The notes below the pieces were generated by a model, which had not been told where the DNA came from, did no database searches, and saw only the letters and a program-made list of their open reading frames with translations. The translations under genes were made by a program, and so were the position numbers. Shown here one piece after another: positions 44,424 through 52,477 of a stretch of 64,000 bases of DNA; the stretch's first letter is position 1; each line of letters starts with the position of its first letter. The DNA comes from Bacteroidales bacterium (GTDB taxonomy: Bacteria; Bacteroidota; Bacteroidia; Bacteroidales; P3), in assembly GCA_017522065.1 (NCBI GenBank), contig JAFXAD010000033.1:1-64000 (forward strand), given 5' to 3'.

Positions 44424-44846
44424 GTGAAACAGATACTTACCATAGCACTACTTGTCATCATGGCCCACTGCGCAACGGCACAGGGTCACGACAAAACCCA
44501 AAAGCACCGACACGACGCACCGAAAATCGAGCAACTCGTCTCAAACCTCACTCCCGAGCAGAAATCACGCATCGACATCATTACCAGCCGATCCAGCAAA
44601 AACATCGCCTTCTACCGCACACAGCTTAACGCCGTACGCGACAGCATACGCATCTATATGGACCGGCCCGACGACCTCAGCTCCATCGTTTTCCCACTCT
44701 ACGAACGCGAATCCATGCTCACTTCCGAAATCAGCAAGGAATACTACCGCACCAAAGTGGCCATCGACGAGGTCCTCACCGAACAGCAATTCCGTGAACT
44801 GCACAACAAGATGAAGCAGAACAAACCACGGCGGCCAAAACAATAG
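44424..44846 (+). CDS. Spy/CpxP-like periplasmic protein
   Basis: 140 residues from the GTG at 44424, which gives a clean signal peptide (MKQILTIALLVIMAHCATA, then Q). The TTG at 44397 would add nine residues in front of it. The mature part is helical, with LTPEQKSRIDIITSRSSKN near the middle and LTEQQFRELHNKMKQNKP near the end, the two L-T-x-x-Q motifs of Spy/CpxP-like chaperones. The C-terminus is very basic. It probably works in the periplasm as a chaperone or stress sensor under the ECF sigma factor upstream (inference from order). Confidence 0.75.
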   Translation: MKQILTIALLVIMAHCATAQGHDKTQKHRHDAPKIEQLVSNLTPEQKSRIDIITSRSSKNIAFYRTQLNAVRDSIRIYMDRPDDLSSIVFPLYERESMLTSEISKEYYRTKVAIDEVLTEQQFRELHNKMKQNKPRRPKQ

Positions 44847-44851
44847 CCCAC

Positions 44852-45688
44852 ATGTTCTTCATCCTCCTCATAAGCGAACTCCTTTTCAATCCCCTTCCTG
44901 GCGGAGCCGACTATCTTGAGCTCTACAATCCCAACGACACCGTCGTTCATCTCGACCATCTGCGACTCGCCAAAATGTCTGGCGACAGCATTGTGAAGTT
45001 TTACCCAATTTCCGCTAACGACAGCGTCCTCCCTCACTCCTACATAGTCCTCTCCTCCGACCCCGACTACGTCAAATCCAACTATACCGTACCCCACCCC
45101 GCTCAGCTCATCCGCGTCCCCTCAATGCCATCCTACAATGACGATGCCGGCATCGTGGCCATATTCTCATCCGACACTGTCCTCGTCGACCGCTTCGACT
45201 ACAACGCAAAAATGCACAGCCCGCTCATCCGCGACCTGGAAGGCGTAGCTCTCGAACGACGTTCCTTCTCACAGCCTACCAACAATGCATCCAACTGGTA
45301 CTCTGCAGCATCCACAGCAGGCTATGGAACACCGACAGCGCCCAACTCACAAAGCCACGAGTTCCTGTTCGTCGACGACGACTTCAGCATCGATAAAACG
45401 CTCTTCTCGCCCGACGGCGACGGATACGACGACCTCCTCGACATTACATACAGCCTGCAGCACTGCGACCTCGCATGCAATATTACCATCTTCGACTCAC
45501 ACGGACGACTCGTCCGCACACTCGCTCGAGGACTGCTCCTGGGCTGCTCCGGAACTCTCGTCTGGGACGGCACCGACGACAACCGCCAAGCATGTCAGCG
45601 CGGCAACTACATAGTCATCATCGATGCCTACAATGAAAAAGGCACCCGACAAGTCAGGCGCCTTAGAGTAAGCTTGGTCTATCGATAG
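44852..45688 (+). CDS. Lamin-tail-domain protein, short form
   Basis: 278 residues. The lamin-tail domain begins almost at residue 1 (LISELLFNPLPGGADYLELY) and continues to about 110. Residues about 115-160 contain RDLEGVALERRSFSQPTNNA. A FlgD-like Ig domain occupies about 180-278 (LFSPDGDGYDDLLDITY, CNITIFDSHGRLVRTLARG, LVWDGTDDNRQACQRGNYIV). The usual Bacteroidota proteins of this kind are longer, with a signal peptide and an N-terminal region before the lamin-tail domain. Here no signal peptide precedes it, apart from the hydrophobic MFFILLISELL that is itself part of the domain. It may be a truncated form, or that strand may double as an export signal. The start is 5 bases after the Spy-like stop. 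Confidence 0.75.
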   Translation: MFFILLISELLFNPLPGGADYLELYNPNDTVVHLDHLRLAKMSGDSIVKFYPISANDSVLPHSYIVLSSDPDYVKSNYTVPHPAQLIRVPSMPSYNDDAGIVAIFSSDTVLVDRFDYNAKMHSPLIRDLEGVALERRSFSQPTNNASNWYSAASTAGYGTPTAPNSQSHEFLFVDDDFSIDKTLFSPDGDGYDDLLDITYSLQHCDLACNITIFDSHGRLVRTLARGLLLGCSGTLVWDGTDDNRQACQRGNYIVIIDAYNEKGTRQVRRLRVSLVYR

Positions 45689-46081
45689 TTAATTCCTCAT
45701 GCCGGCATTGCGCACATGATGCACCAGTGCCACAGTCATATAGACCGTATACACCACATACAGCACCAGAAAGCCGACGGCAAACCGTTTCCCCCCCGCA
45801 GGGTTATACAACATGCCGCCAACCAGCACTACGATGTGTAGGAATAGTACCGCAACAGTCGTTGCCAAGAAGAATTGCACAAAAGCTTTAGGGTGTTTGT
45901 TCATGCTGCCAACCGTAAGCCAATACTGCACACCGTAAGCCACAGCGAAATACAGCGTAGCCACTGGCAGCATCCATACAGGTACCGGAGCGAAGAACTC
46001 CATTCCCGTCCATTTTGTCGCAAAAGCCAACAGCACCATTACTACTGTCAGCGCAATCAGACCAATCAAATAGCGTTTCAT
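45689..46081 (-). CDS. Small multi-pass membrane protein downstream of pyrI
   Basis: 130 residues from the ATG at 46081 (MKRYLIGLIALTVVMVLLAF); the longer frame reads back into pyrI. Four hydrophobic helices are visible at about 4-24, 35-58, 70-95 and 100-122, an arrangement like that of ATP-synthase subunit I, but I cannot assign a family. The ATG overlaps the pyrI stop, so it is the third gene of the pyrBI transcript. Conserved position after pyrBI is common in Bacteroidales. Confidence 0.75.
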   Translation of the reverse strand: MKRYLIGLIALTVVMVLLAFATKWTGMEFFAPVPVWMLPVATLYFAVAYGVQYWLTVGSMNKHPKAFVQFFLATTVAVLFLHIVVLVGGMLYNPAGGKRFAVGFLVLYVVYTVYMTVALVHHVRNAGMRN

Positions 46082-46545
46082 GCCAAATCCTGGAATTTCA
46101 TTGTTTCCTTCGTCATGAACTTCTCGCAATAGTGGCAGCGCAGTTTCAGGTTCTCCTTGTCCACCACGTCGAATTTTGTGTCGATCTGCTCGAAGTTCGT
46201 TATGCACTTAGGATTCATACACTTGATAATATGATCAATATGATCCGGAATCTCTGCCTGTATCTTCTCCACAACGTTGTAGTTGCGGATAGTGATAATG
46301 CTGGCCAACGGAGCAACTAACGCAATCTTGTTGATCTCGTTCTTGTCGAAGAATTTGTTTTTGATTTTCACAATACCCTTGCGACCGAACTTCTTACTGT
46401 GCAAATAGTTGCCTATCAGCACCTCATCATTGTATTTTTCCAGTCCCAGAATGCGTATCACCTGATATACCACATCGGTAGGAATATGGTCAATAACCGT
46501 ACCGTTTTCGATGGCCGAAACCACCAGTTCTTTCTTTGCTTCCAT
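46078..46545 (-). CDS. pyrI: Aspartate carbamoyltransferase regulatory subunit
   Basis: 155 residues from the ATG at 46545; a TTG at 46572 would add nine residues not found in the family. The allosteric domain starts with VVSAIENGTVIDHIPTDVVY. The zinc domain has the four Cys ligands in CMNPKCIT and LRCHYCEK near the C-terminus. It binds CTP/ATP and holds catalytic trimers together in the PyrBI dodecamer. It lies 41 bases after pyrB. Confidence 0.94.
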   Translation of the reverse strand: MEAKKELVVSAIENGTVIDHIPTDVVYQVIRILGLEKYNDEVLIGNYLHSKKFGRKGIVKIKNKFFDKNEINKIALVAPLASIITIRNYNVVEKIQAEIPDHIDHIIKCMNPKCITNFEQIDTKFDVVDKENLKLRCHYCEKFMTKETMKFQDLA

Positions 46546-46586
46546 CTTGTCTTTTAATTTAGTGATGATCAAATTTTATCTGCCTT

Positions 46587-47504
46587 CTATCGCACTCCCA
46601 GTATTGCTGCCATCAGCGCTTGTCTCACGTACACTCCGTTCTGTGCCTGCTGGAAGTAGTATGCATACGGTGTCGAATCCACATCGACCGTAATCTCGTT
46701 CACCCTCGGCAGCGGATGCAGAACCTTCATGTTCTTTTTGCATCCCTCAAGCATCTTGGCAGTGAGGATGCAGCTGTCCTTCACACGCTCATACTCAAGC
46801 GGATCCGGGAAACGCTCGCGCTGGACGCGTGTCATGTATATGATGTCGGCCGTTGGCACAATATCCTTAATGTCTGTATACTGATAGTATTTCAAACCTG
46901 CGTTCTTGATCGATGCCTTAACCGACGAGGGCAACTTCAGCTCCTGTGGCGACACCAGATGGAAAGTGGCATTGAAGTTGCACATGGCCTGAACCAGCGA
47001 GTGGACCGTACGGCCGTATTTCAAGTCACCAACCATTGCAATCTGCAGATTTTCAAGCGTACCCTGCGTTTTGCGAATGCTGTACAGGTCCAGCATGCAC
47101 TGCGTCGGATGCTGGTTTGCACCGTCGCCTGCGTTTATTACCGGCACCGAACTCACCTCGCTGGCGTAGCGGCTGCTTCCCTCCTTCGGGTTGCGCATAA
47201 CAATCAGGTCGGCATAGCTTGACACCATGACGATTGTATCGTGAAGAGACTCGCCCTTCTGCACACTTGTGCCGCCCGGATCGCTAAAGCCTATAATTCT
47301 TGCGCCCAACTGGTTGGCTGCGCTCTCGAAACTCAGACGCGTACGCGTCGACGGCTCGAAGAAGAGTGTCGCAACCACCTTGTCGCTGAGGATAGGCTGT
47401 TTGGGATTCTTTTCAAATTCTTCAGCGATATCGAGTACCTGCAGATACTCGTCGCGGTTGAAATCGGTGATGGAAATCAGGTTCCTGCCTTTTAAATTAC
47501 CCAT
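46587..47504 (-). CDS. pyrB: Aspartate carbamoyltransferase catalytic subunit
   Basis: 305 residues, the standard length. It makes carbamoyl-aspartate from carbamoyl phosphate and aspartate, the first committed step of pyrimidine synthesis. The carbamoyl-phosphate site is FFEPSTRTRLSFESAANQLG. Further marks are SVQKGESLHDTIVMVSSYAD, GDGANQHPTQCMLDLYSI, YMTRVQRERFPD and the aspartate-binding VLHPLPRVNEIT. It forms an operon with pyrI and a small membrane protein. No attenuator or PyrR site is evident in 47505-47747, where only AT-rich sequence is seen. Confidence 0.95.
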   Translation of the reverse strand: MGNLKGRNLISITDFNRDEYLQVLDIAEEFEKNPKQPILSDKVVATLFFEPSTRTRLSFESAANQLGARIIGFSDPGGTSVQKGESLHDTIVMVSSYADLIVMRNPKEGSSRYASEVSSVPVINAGDGANQHPTQCMLDLYSIRKTQGTLENLQIAMVGDLKYGRTVHSLVQAMCNFNATFHLVSPQELKLPSSVKASIKNAGLKYYQYTDIKDIVPTADIIYMTRVQRERFPDPLEYERVKDSCILTAKMLEGCKKNMKVLHPLPRVNEITVDVDSTPYAYYFQQAQNGVYVRQALMAAILGVR

Positions 47505-47747
47505 GGTTCTATATATTTATTGATGATTTATTATTCCTTAATTACGATTGTTTCGTATGGTCGCATTTCATACCCCACACCTAAAAAAAAGCGGCCCTTC
47601 ATTGCCGCCACAAAAGAAAATATCCTCTTTGCACACACCATATACCGATGTCGTGCTTCTGAAATTCAGCACCTTATTATATTCAGTTCCACATCTCATA
47701 CAAAAACAAAATTAGAAAAAATAATTTGATACTCCAAAAAAAATTAT

Positions 47748-48380
47748 TCATATTTCCTCCACTTCGGCATTGCCGCTTACGAGGTAAGGCAACCCCGTGC
47801 TGACTTCTACACATTTGTATCGGGTCCGGCGCTTCTCTACGCTTCGGAAAATCGCCGTAGGACGATTCACCAAACGGAATGTCGAGCCTATAGGCAAGTC
47901 GCCAAGAATCGTCGTCTCCTTCCCGCCTCCACCATCCAGTTCTTTAAGCATCCTCTCAATACGCTGGCCCATAGCTCTGTTGAGGGGAATATGCGAAATG
48001 TATCGTGCCATAAGTTCCCTGACCTCGACCGGAAAATGCCCGCCTTCCAAGTACTCGGCAAGCAAATTCGCATACTGCATCTGCCACTCGTGACCATGGG
48101 GCTGGACGCGACGCCCGTACTTCTCAAAGGTCTCCAGGTGAGCCATCTCGTGCAATAGCACCATCAGGAACATGTGCGGCGTAAGGTCGCCATTGACGCT
48201 GATCTCATGATAGGGATGACCCACCGAGGGCATGCGATAGTCGCCCAGCTTGCTGCTACGCGACGCACTGATGCGGAACCTCACTCCCCGACGGCTTATG
48301 TAGGCATAGACGGCACCTACTGCCGACAATGGCATGTAGCGCGATAGTATGGCTCTGTATTCCTCCTCTTTGGTTGACAT
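47748..48380 (-). CDS. SprT-like zinc metallopeptidase
   Basis: 210 residues from the ATG at 48380; the longer frame overlaps the upstream lipoprotein gene. The zinc-binding helix is FLMVLLHEMAHLETFEKYG (HEMAH, residues about 94-98). The third ligand is in HGHEWQMQYANLL, and the C-terminus has a small beta domain (RRTRYKCVEVSTGLPYLVSG). SprT-like proteins bind metals and may be proteases acting on DNA-protein crosslinks. This form without the C-terminal zinc ribbon (no CxxC pair) is typical of Bacteroidota. Probably cytoplasmic. Confidence 0.88.
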   Translation of the reverse strand: MSTKEEEYRAILSRYMPLSAVGAVYAYISRRGVRFRISASRSSKLGDYRMPSVGHPYHEISVNGDLTPHMFLMVLLHEMAHLETFEKYGRRVQPHGHEWQMQYANLLAEYLEGGHFPVEVRELMARYISHIPLNRAMGQRIERMLKELDGGGGKETTILGDLPIGSTFRLVNRPTAIFRSVEKRRTRYKCVEVSTGLPYLVSGNAEVEEI

Positions 48381-48397
48381 CTCTTCTGCAAGTATTA

Positions 48398-48580
48398 TCA
48401 ATCGAACATCACTGCATCTTCCCCTGCATGCTCGATGGCTACATTCCTCTCGGCAAAGGTCGGACAGTTGCACTTGCGGCTTTTCCTATGCTTGGACATG
48501 TGTATCCCCCGATGGCTGCACCCGCTCAACAACAGCATCAAGACCATTATCATCAACGTTTTTTTCAAAATAGTCTTCAT
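48398..48580 (-). CDS. Small lipoprotein
   Basis: 60 residues. Lipoprotein signal MKTILKKTLMIMVLMLLLSGC with lipobox LSGC. The mature part is a Lys/Arg-rich segment with KCNCPTF and no recognisable domain. Very short lipoproteins with a CNCP-like motif are frequent in Bacteroidales. It lies 17 bases before the SprT-like gene on the same strand. Confidence 0.65.
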   Translation of the reverse strand: MKTILKKTLMIMVLMLLLSGCSHRGIHMSKHRKSRKCNCPTFAERNVAIEHAGEDAVMFD

Positions 48581-48655
48581 GGTATATACAATTTATTTCT
48601 CGTTTCTTCGTTTGTTTACAGATTATTCATATTTACACTCATTAACAAATCTCAA

Positions 48656-48868
48656 ATGCTCATCCTTTCACTCTCGATACTAACTATCCTGCTGCTCCTC
48701 TTCCGCATCCTCCGCGGCGAAAGCATCATGGACATTCACCGCGAAATCAAAGAGCTCAAGGCACAAGATGTGCCTCACTATTTCTGGAAATCAGTCAAAA
48801 TCGTTTTCTCTTTCAAAGGCCCGTTCTATAAACGAAAGCAAAAAAAGGAGCAAGAAAAGGAAGAATAG
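48656..48868 (+). CDS. Small membrane-anchored basic protein
   Basis: 70 residues. One N-terminal hydrophobic helix (MLILSLSILTILLLLFRIL) is followed by a charged tail rich in Lys and Glu (residues 21-70). It starts in free space between the divergent lipoprotein and the convergent flippase gene and overlaps neither. The frame continues open upstream to 48329, but that part lies over the opposite-strand genes. No family known. It may be genuine, with no evidence beyond the helix and the free space. Confidence 0.5.
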   Translation: MLILSLSILTILLLLFRILRGESIMDIHREIKELKAQDVPHYFWKSVKIVFSFKGPFYKRKQKKEQEKEE

Positions 48869-48878
48869 AACTTCCCCC

Positions 48879-50183
48879 TCAACGCTCGCAACTCACAACG
48901 CTCTCTTCATATCTCCTCACAAGCAGCAGATACCACACAAGCAGCGATGCCGACACAACGGCACCACTCAGGGCAAAACAAAGTATGCCTATACGGAAAC
49001 TGCCGGCAACTATTCCTGCCACCATCGATGCTATGCGCATCACAAACAAAACTATATAGAATACAAACTCGCTGCGCTGACGCGAAAACACATTGCTCAG
49101 AAAACCTAACGACGATGTGCCCAGCATGATGTACACCCACGGCAACAGGCAACGCAGATAGTATCCGCACGACGACCAGCGCGCGCCAAACAAAAACCCG
49201 AATATACTGTCGCCATAAAAAAACACCACTGCAAACACTGGCAACAACGGCAACATCAGATGCATCAGAAACCGACGCAAATCACGCATGACAGACTGAC
49301 CGCTGCGTACGCGCTCGGCTACACGCACATAGAGCAACTTGTCGAACACATTGTTCAGTATGTTGACTGGGCGGAAAGTGAATGTCAACGCCAAACCTAA
49401 AAGTCCTACTTCTCCTTTGTCGAACAGCAATGCCAGCCAGATGAACGGCAGATTGTACGATAGACTGTTGACAAGATCCTTGGGCGTTGTGTATAACGCA
49501 AAATTCCGGTAACGGACGGCCACGGCACGACGCTCCGCACGACCCGCGCTTCGCGGCAACTCCATCTTGCGCAACCGCATCAGGAGGTTCACGTTCGATG
49601 CCGCTTTGCCCAATACGGTACCCAACGGCAGACCGATACTGTGCCATACCGTTGAGGCCAACCGCGGCAATCCGAAAAGGATCTTCAGCACAACGCCACC
49701 AGTCGAACCAACCGCCTCGCTAACAGCTATCTGTCCAAATCCGCGAAATCGGTTCAGCAACGCAGTGTATACGCGCGACGTACCACACAGATAGACCATC
49801 GGTGGTATGAGCATCAGCACTCCAGCCTGCATCGTTCCGTCCATGCCTATGCTTTGCGGACCGACGACGATAATCACTATCGCTATCAATACAAGCACGA
49901 GGCTGAACACTACGTTCATCCGCAATGCCAATCTTCCTACGGCAACAGCCTCGCCATCTGTTGGAGCAATGACACAGGCCTGCTCATAGCGGCATGTGCT
50001 GAGCACTATGAGCACCTCTATATAAGAATAGAATATGTTGTACAGACCTATATCCTGGCTGCTGTACAACCTGACTATCAAAAAATAAGCAGCAAAAGCT
50101 ATACCTTGTGCCCACAGGTTGCCGCCCAGCAGCGTTGCTCCGTCGCGAAAAAAGCGGGTCTCTATGATCTTGCGCAGCTTCAT
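48879..50183 (-). CDS. Oligosaccharide flippase (MOP/MATE-like superfamily)
   Basis: 434 residues from the ATG at 50183, which overlaps the VWA stop by 4 bases; the longer GTG-started frame reads into that gene. Twelve hydrophobic helices, starting at about 18 (LLGGNLWAQGIAFAAYFLIV) and ending near residue 428 (VVSASLLVWYLLLV). The fold and the SSQDIGLYNIFYSYIEVLIV segment are typical of Wzx-like polysaccharide flippases. It probably moves a lipid-linked glycan across the inner membrane. No glycosyltransferase is adjacent; its partner here is a VWA protein. Confidence 0.88.
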   Translation of the reverse strand: MKLRKIIETRFFRDGATLLGGNLWAQGIAFAAYFLIVRLYSSQDIGLYNIFYSYIEVLIVLSTCRYEQACVIAPTDGEAVAVGRLALRMNVVFSLVLVLIAIVIIVVGPQSIGMDGTMQAGVLMLIPPMVYLCGTSRVYTALLNRFRGFGQIAVSEAVGSTGGVVLKILFGLPRLASTVWHSIGLPLGTVLGKAASNVNLLMRLRKMELPRSAGRAERRAVAVRYRNFALYTTPKDLVNSLSYNLPFIWLALLFDKGEVGLLGLALTFTFRPVNILNNVFDKLLYVRVAERVRSGQSVMRDLRRFLMHLMLPLLPVFAVVFFYGDSIFGFLFGARWSSCGYYLRCLLPWVYIMLGTSSLGFLSNVFSRQRSEFVFYIVLFVMRIASMVAGIVAGSFRIGILCFALSGAVVSASLLVWYLLLVRRYEESVVSCER

Positions 50184-52276
50184 ACCTCTCCGTTGTATTT
50201 GCGCACCACCCACTCCGCACTCAGCAAAACTATTATCAGCACAAACAGCAAGGGAACATTGAGCAAGTCGGTGTAGCGGGTGTCGCGGTAGATGATGGTA
50301 TGGAGGTCGTCGCGGTTGTGCAGCATGTCGGAAAGCCGTCCGACATCGTGGGCCTCTACCATCTCGCCTCCTGTGGTGCCGGCAATGGTGCGCATCACGG
50401 CATGGTCGGCCACCGTGTTGACTGCCTCGAGGTCCAGCCGCTCCACAACGAAACTCCCTGTTGCCGTATATTTCTCGGCACCAAGACGCGCCGTGGCCTC
50501 ATAACTGTACACCCCGGCAGGCTGGGGCCCTATATTGAGCGTATAGCCCGACACATTGCGTCCGAACAGGTAGTCTTTCTCCCCGCGGATGCTGTCGCCT
50601 CGCAACGTGAACTTCACGTCGACATTGTTCACGGACTCGAAATTGTCGTTGTACAGCTGTGCTTCGATGATGACGGACTGGTCCGGACTGTATCGACGCT
50701 GGCTTTGAACCATCAGATGGCGGTCGCCCGGCTGGAGAGCTATGAATGTCATGACCTTGCTGACCATACGGTCAAAATGGCTGTGGCTACCGCTACGCTG
50801 ATAGTCGGCCATTCGCCAGCGCCACAAACCTTCGCCGGCAATGAAAGCATTACGGCGATTGCCCGACTGGGTCATCGCCACCAGTGGCTGGCGGGAGTTG
50901 ACGTTGCCTATACGGGCCGTGAAGAGGCTCTGACTGTTGCCTGTCATTCGATACTCGCCAAACGGCGTCGTTAGTGGCGGGAATGATTCAAAGGCCTCTA
51001 TATCATCATTATCGGTACTAAAGTATGTAAAATTGCGGTCTGCAAGGGCAGTAGCCTCGTTCTGACGGTCTATGCGGCTTATAATCTCCAATCCCGTACG
51101 CAACACATTGAACCGCGCTATGTCGCTCTGACTGCCCAACACAAACAGCACGGGGACTCCGCTGCTGAGCAGCTTGGCTATGTCTATATCGGCTTCTCGC
51201 ACTTTGCAGGGCAACTGGTGAAGCACCAGCAGGCTATAGTCCGTAGCCTTTCCCTTGAAGTCGCGCGCCAAGAAGACGTCGGCCTCGCAGTCTATGTTGC
51301 TTTCGACAGCGGCACGGATGGCTGCAACGTCGGGGTGGGGAACGGCATGGATGATGGCCACCTTGCGGCGACTGTCAATCACCTCGACCGTGACGGTGCG
51401 GCGGTTGTTGACCACCGACCGTTCGCCATCAACGGCCACAAGCTCCACCGTATATGTGTGTATACCCTCGCGCTCGGCTTCGAGCACGGCGGTCTCGCTG
51501 GCGGAATAATCCTGACCATCGTACTTTATGTCTTTGCTGAATACACGTCGCCCGTCGCACTTCACAACGAGTGTGCTGCCACGGCCGCCAAGCTTCGATG
51601 CCGTCATCGTGACGTCCATCGGGAAACTGTTGCCCTTGTGTACTACTCGGTTGCAACGCACATCGACAATGGCAGCATCGGGATAGACCGTAGTGTCGCC
51701 CATTGCCACGGTGTAGATTGGTATCGAGGCTTTTGCCGCTGAACTCACAGGACTGCTCCCATGGTTAAATATACCATCGCCGGTCAAAATCAGTACCCCT
51801 ATGTTGCGATGATAGTACCTCTGCGCTATCTCGTCGATGGCTCCGGACATGTCGGTATAGTCGTCCATATATAGCGTGCTGTCGTCGTCAGCGGCGTTCA
51901 ATTCTGACCCATAACGGTAGCGGTGCACTTCGTAGTCGCCACCAAGGTCAGCAGCCAATGCGCTCAGTTCCTCGCGGAATGGACCACGATAGTAGGTCGA
52001 ATCGCCACATAGCACAACCGAGCGGCTGTCGTCCTCGAGGGTTATGATTATCGGTTTCTCACGCAACGCGCTCTCGCGACGCACCAGCGGACCAAGCAGC
52101 AACATGGCTATCATCGTTACCGACACGGTGCGCAGCACCGACAACAAAATACGAAGCTTTGTCGACATACCCTCGCCTATGCGACGACCGACACGGTACA
52201 TAAACCAAGCGTATGCCACACCCAGCAGCAGGCACAGCACAGCAAAATACCAAGGATAGTCGATTATGAGTCTCAC
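50180..52276 (-). CDS. Membrane-anchored VWA-like protein
   Basis: 698 residues from a GTG start at 52276. Two N-terminal helices (about 9-28 and 50-70) and one C-terminal helix (about 672-692) bound a large periplasmic or cytoplasmic region. The VWA fold is indicated by IIITLEDDSRSV, in which residues 82-86 (DDSRS) keep the D-x-S-x-S metal site, and by ILTGDGIFNHGSSPVSSA. A later segment (about 310-400, KVAIIHAVPHPDVAAIRAAV) resembles a glutamine-amidotransferase-like fold found in related long VWA proteins. Such proteins are common in Bacteroidales; the function is unproven. Overlap with the flippase gene suggests co-expression. Confidence 0.8.
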   Translation of the reverse strand: MRLIIDYPWYFAVLCLLLGVAYAWFMYRVGRRIGEGMSTKLRILLSVLRTVSVTMIAMLLLGPLVRRESALREKPIIITLEDDSRSVVLCGDSTYYRGPFREELSALAADLGGDYEVHRYRYGSELNAADDDSTLYMDDYTDMSGAIDEIAQRYYHRNIGVLILTGDGIFNHGSSPVSSAAKASIPIYTVAMGDTTVYPDAAIVDVRCNRVVHKGNSFPMDVTMTASKLGGRGSTLVVKCDGRRVFSKDIKYDGQDYSASETAVLEAEREGIHTYTVELVAVDGERSVVNNRRTVTVEVIDSRRKVAIIHAVPHPDVAAIRAAVESNIDCEADVFLARDFKGKATDYSLLVLHQLPCKVREADIDIAKLLSSGVPVLFVLGSQSDIARFNVLRTGLEIISRIDRQNEATALADRNFTYFSTDNDDIEAFESFPPLTTPFGEYRMTGNSQSLFTARIGNVNSRQPLVAMTQSGNRRNAFIAGEGLWRWRMADYQRSGSHSHFDRMVSKVMTFIALQPGDRHLMVQSQRRYSPDQSVIIEAQLYNDNFESVNNVDVKFTLRGDSIRGEKDYLFGRNVSGYTLNIGPQPAGVYSYEATARLGAEKYTATGSFVVERLDLEAVNTVADHAVMRTIAGTTGGEMVEAHDVGRLSDMLHNRDDLHTIIYRDTRYTDLLNVPLLFVLIIVLLSAEWVVRKYNGEV

Positions 52277-52358
52277 AATTTCTACTAACTACTTTTTCGC
52301 TCTTTTAGTATAGACTCATGCAAAAAAACATTATCGCGTCGGTTTTCTATTTTTTTCG

Positions 52359-52366
52359 TACCTTTG
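52359..52366 (+). promoter_or_regulatory. -7 box before the S46 peptidase gene
   Basis: TACCTTTG fits TAnnTTTG; it lies 111 bases before the ATG at 52478, which would leave a leader of about 105 bases. The leader is AT-rich with no hairpin that I can support. Confidence 0.55.
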
Positions 52367-52477
52367 CATTTTCGTTTGTAACGGTTGAACGACAACACAA
52401 AACGATATAATCACTTATCTGCACTACTTTTATAGAATATATCTTTATATAAATATAACAACAAAAAACCTCAAACC

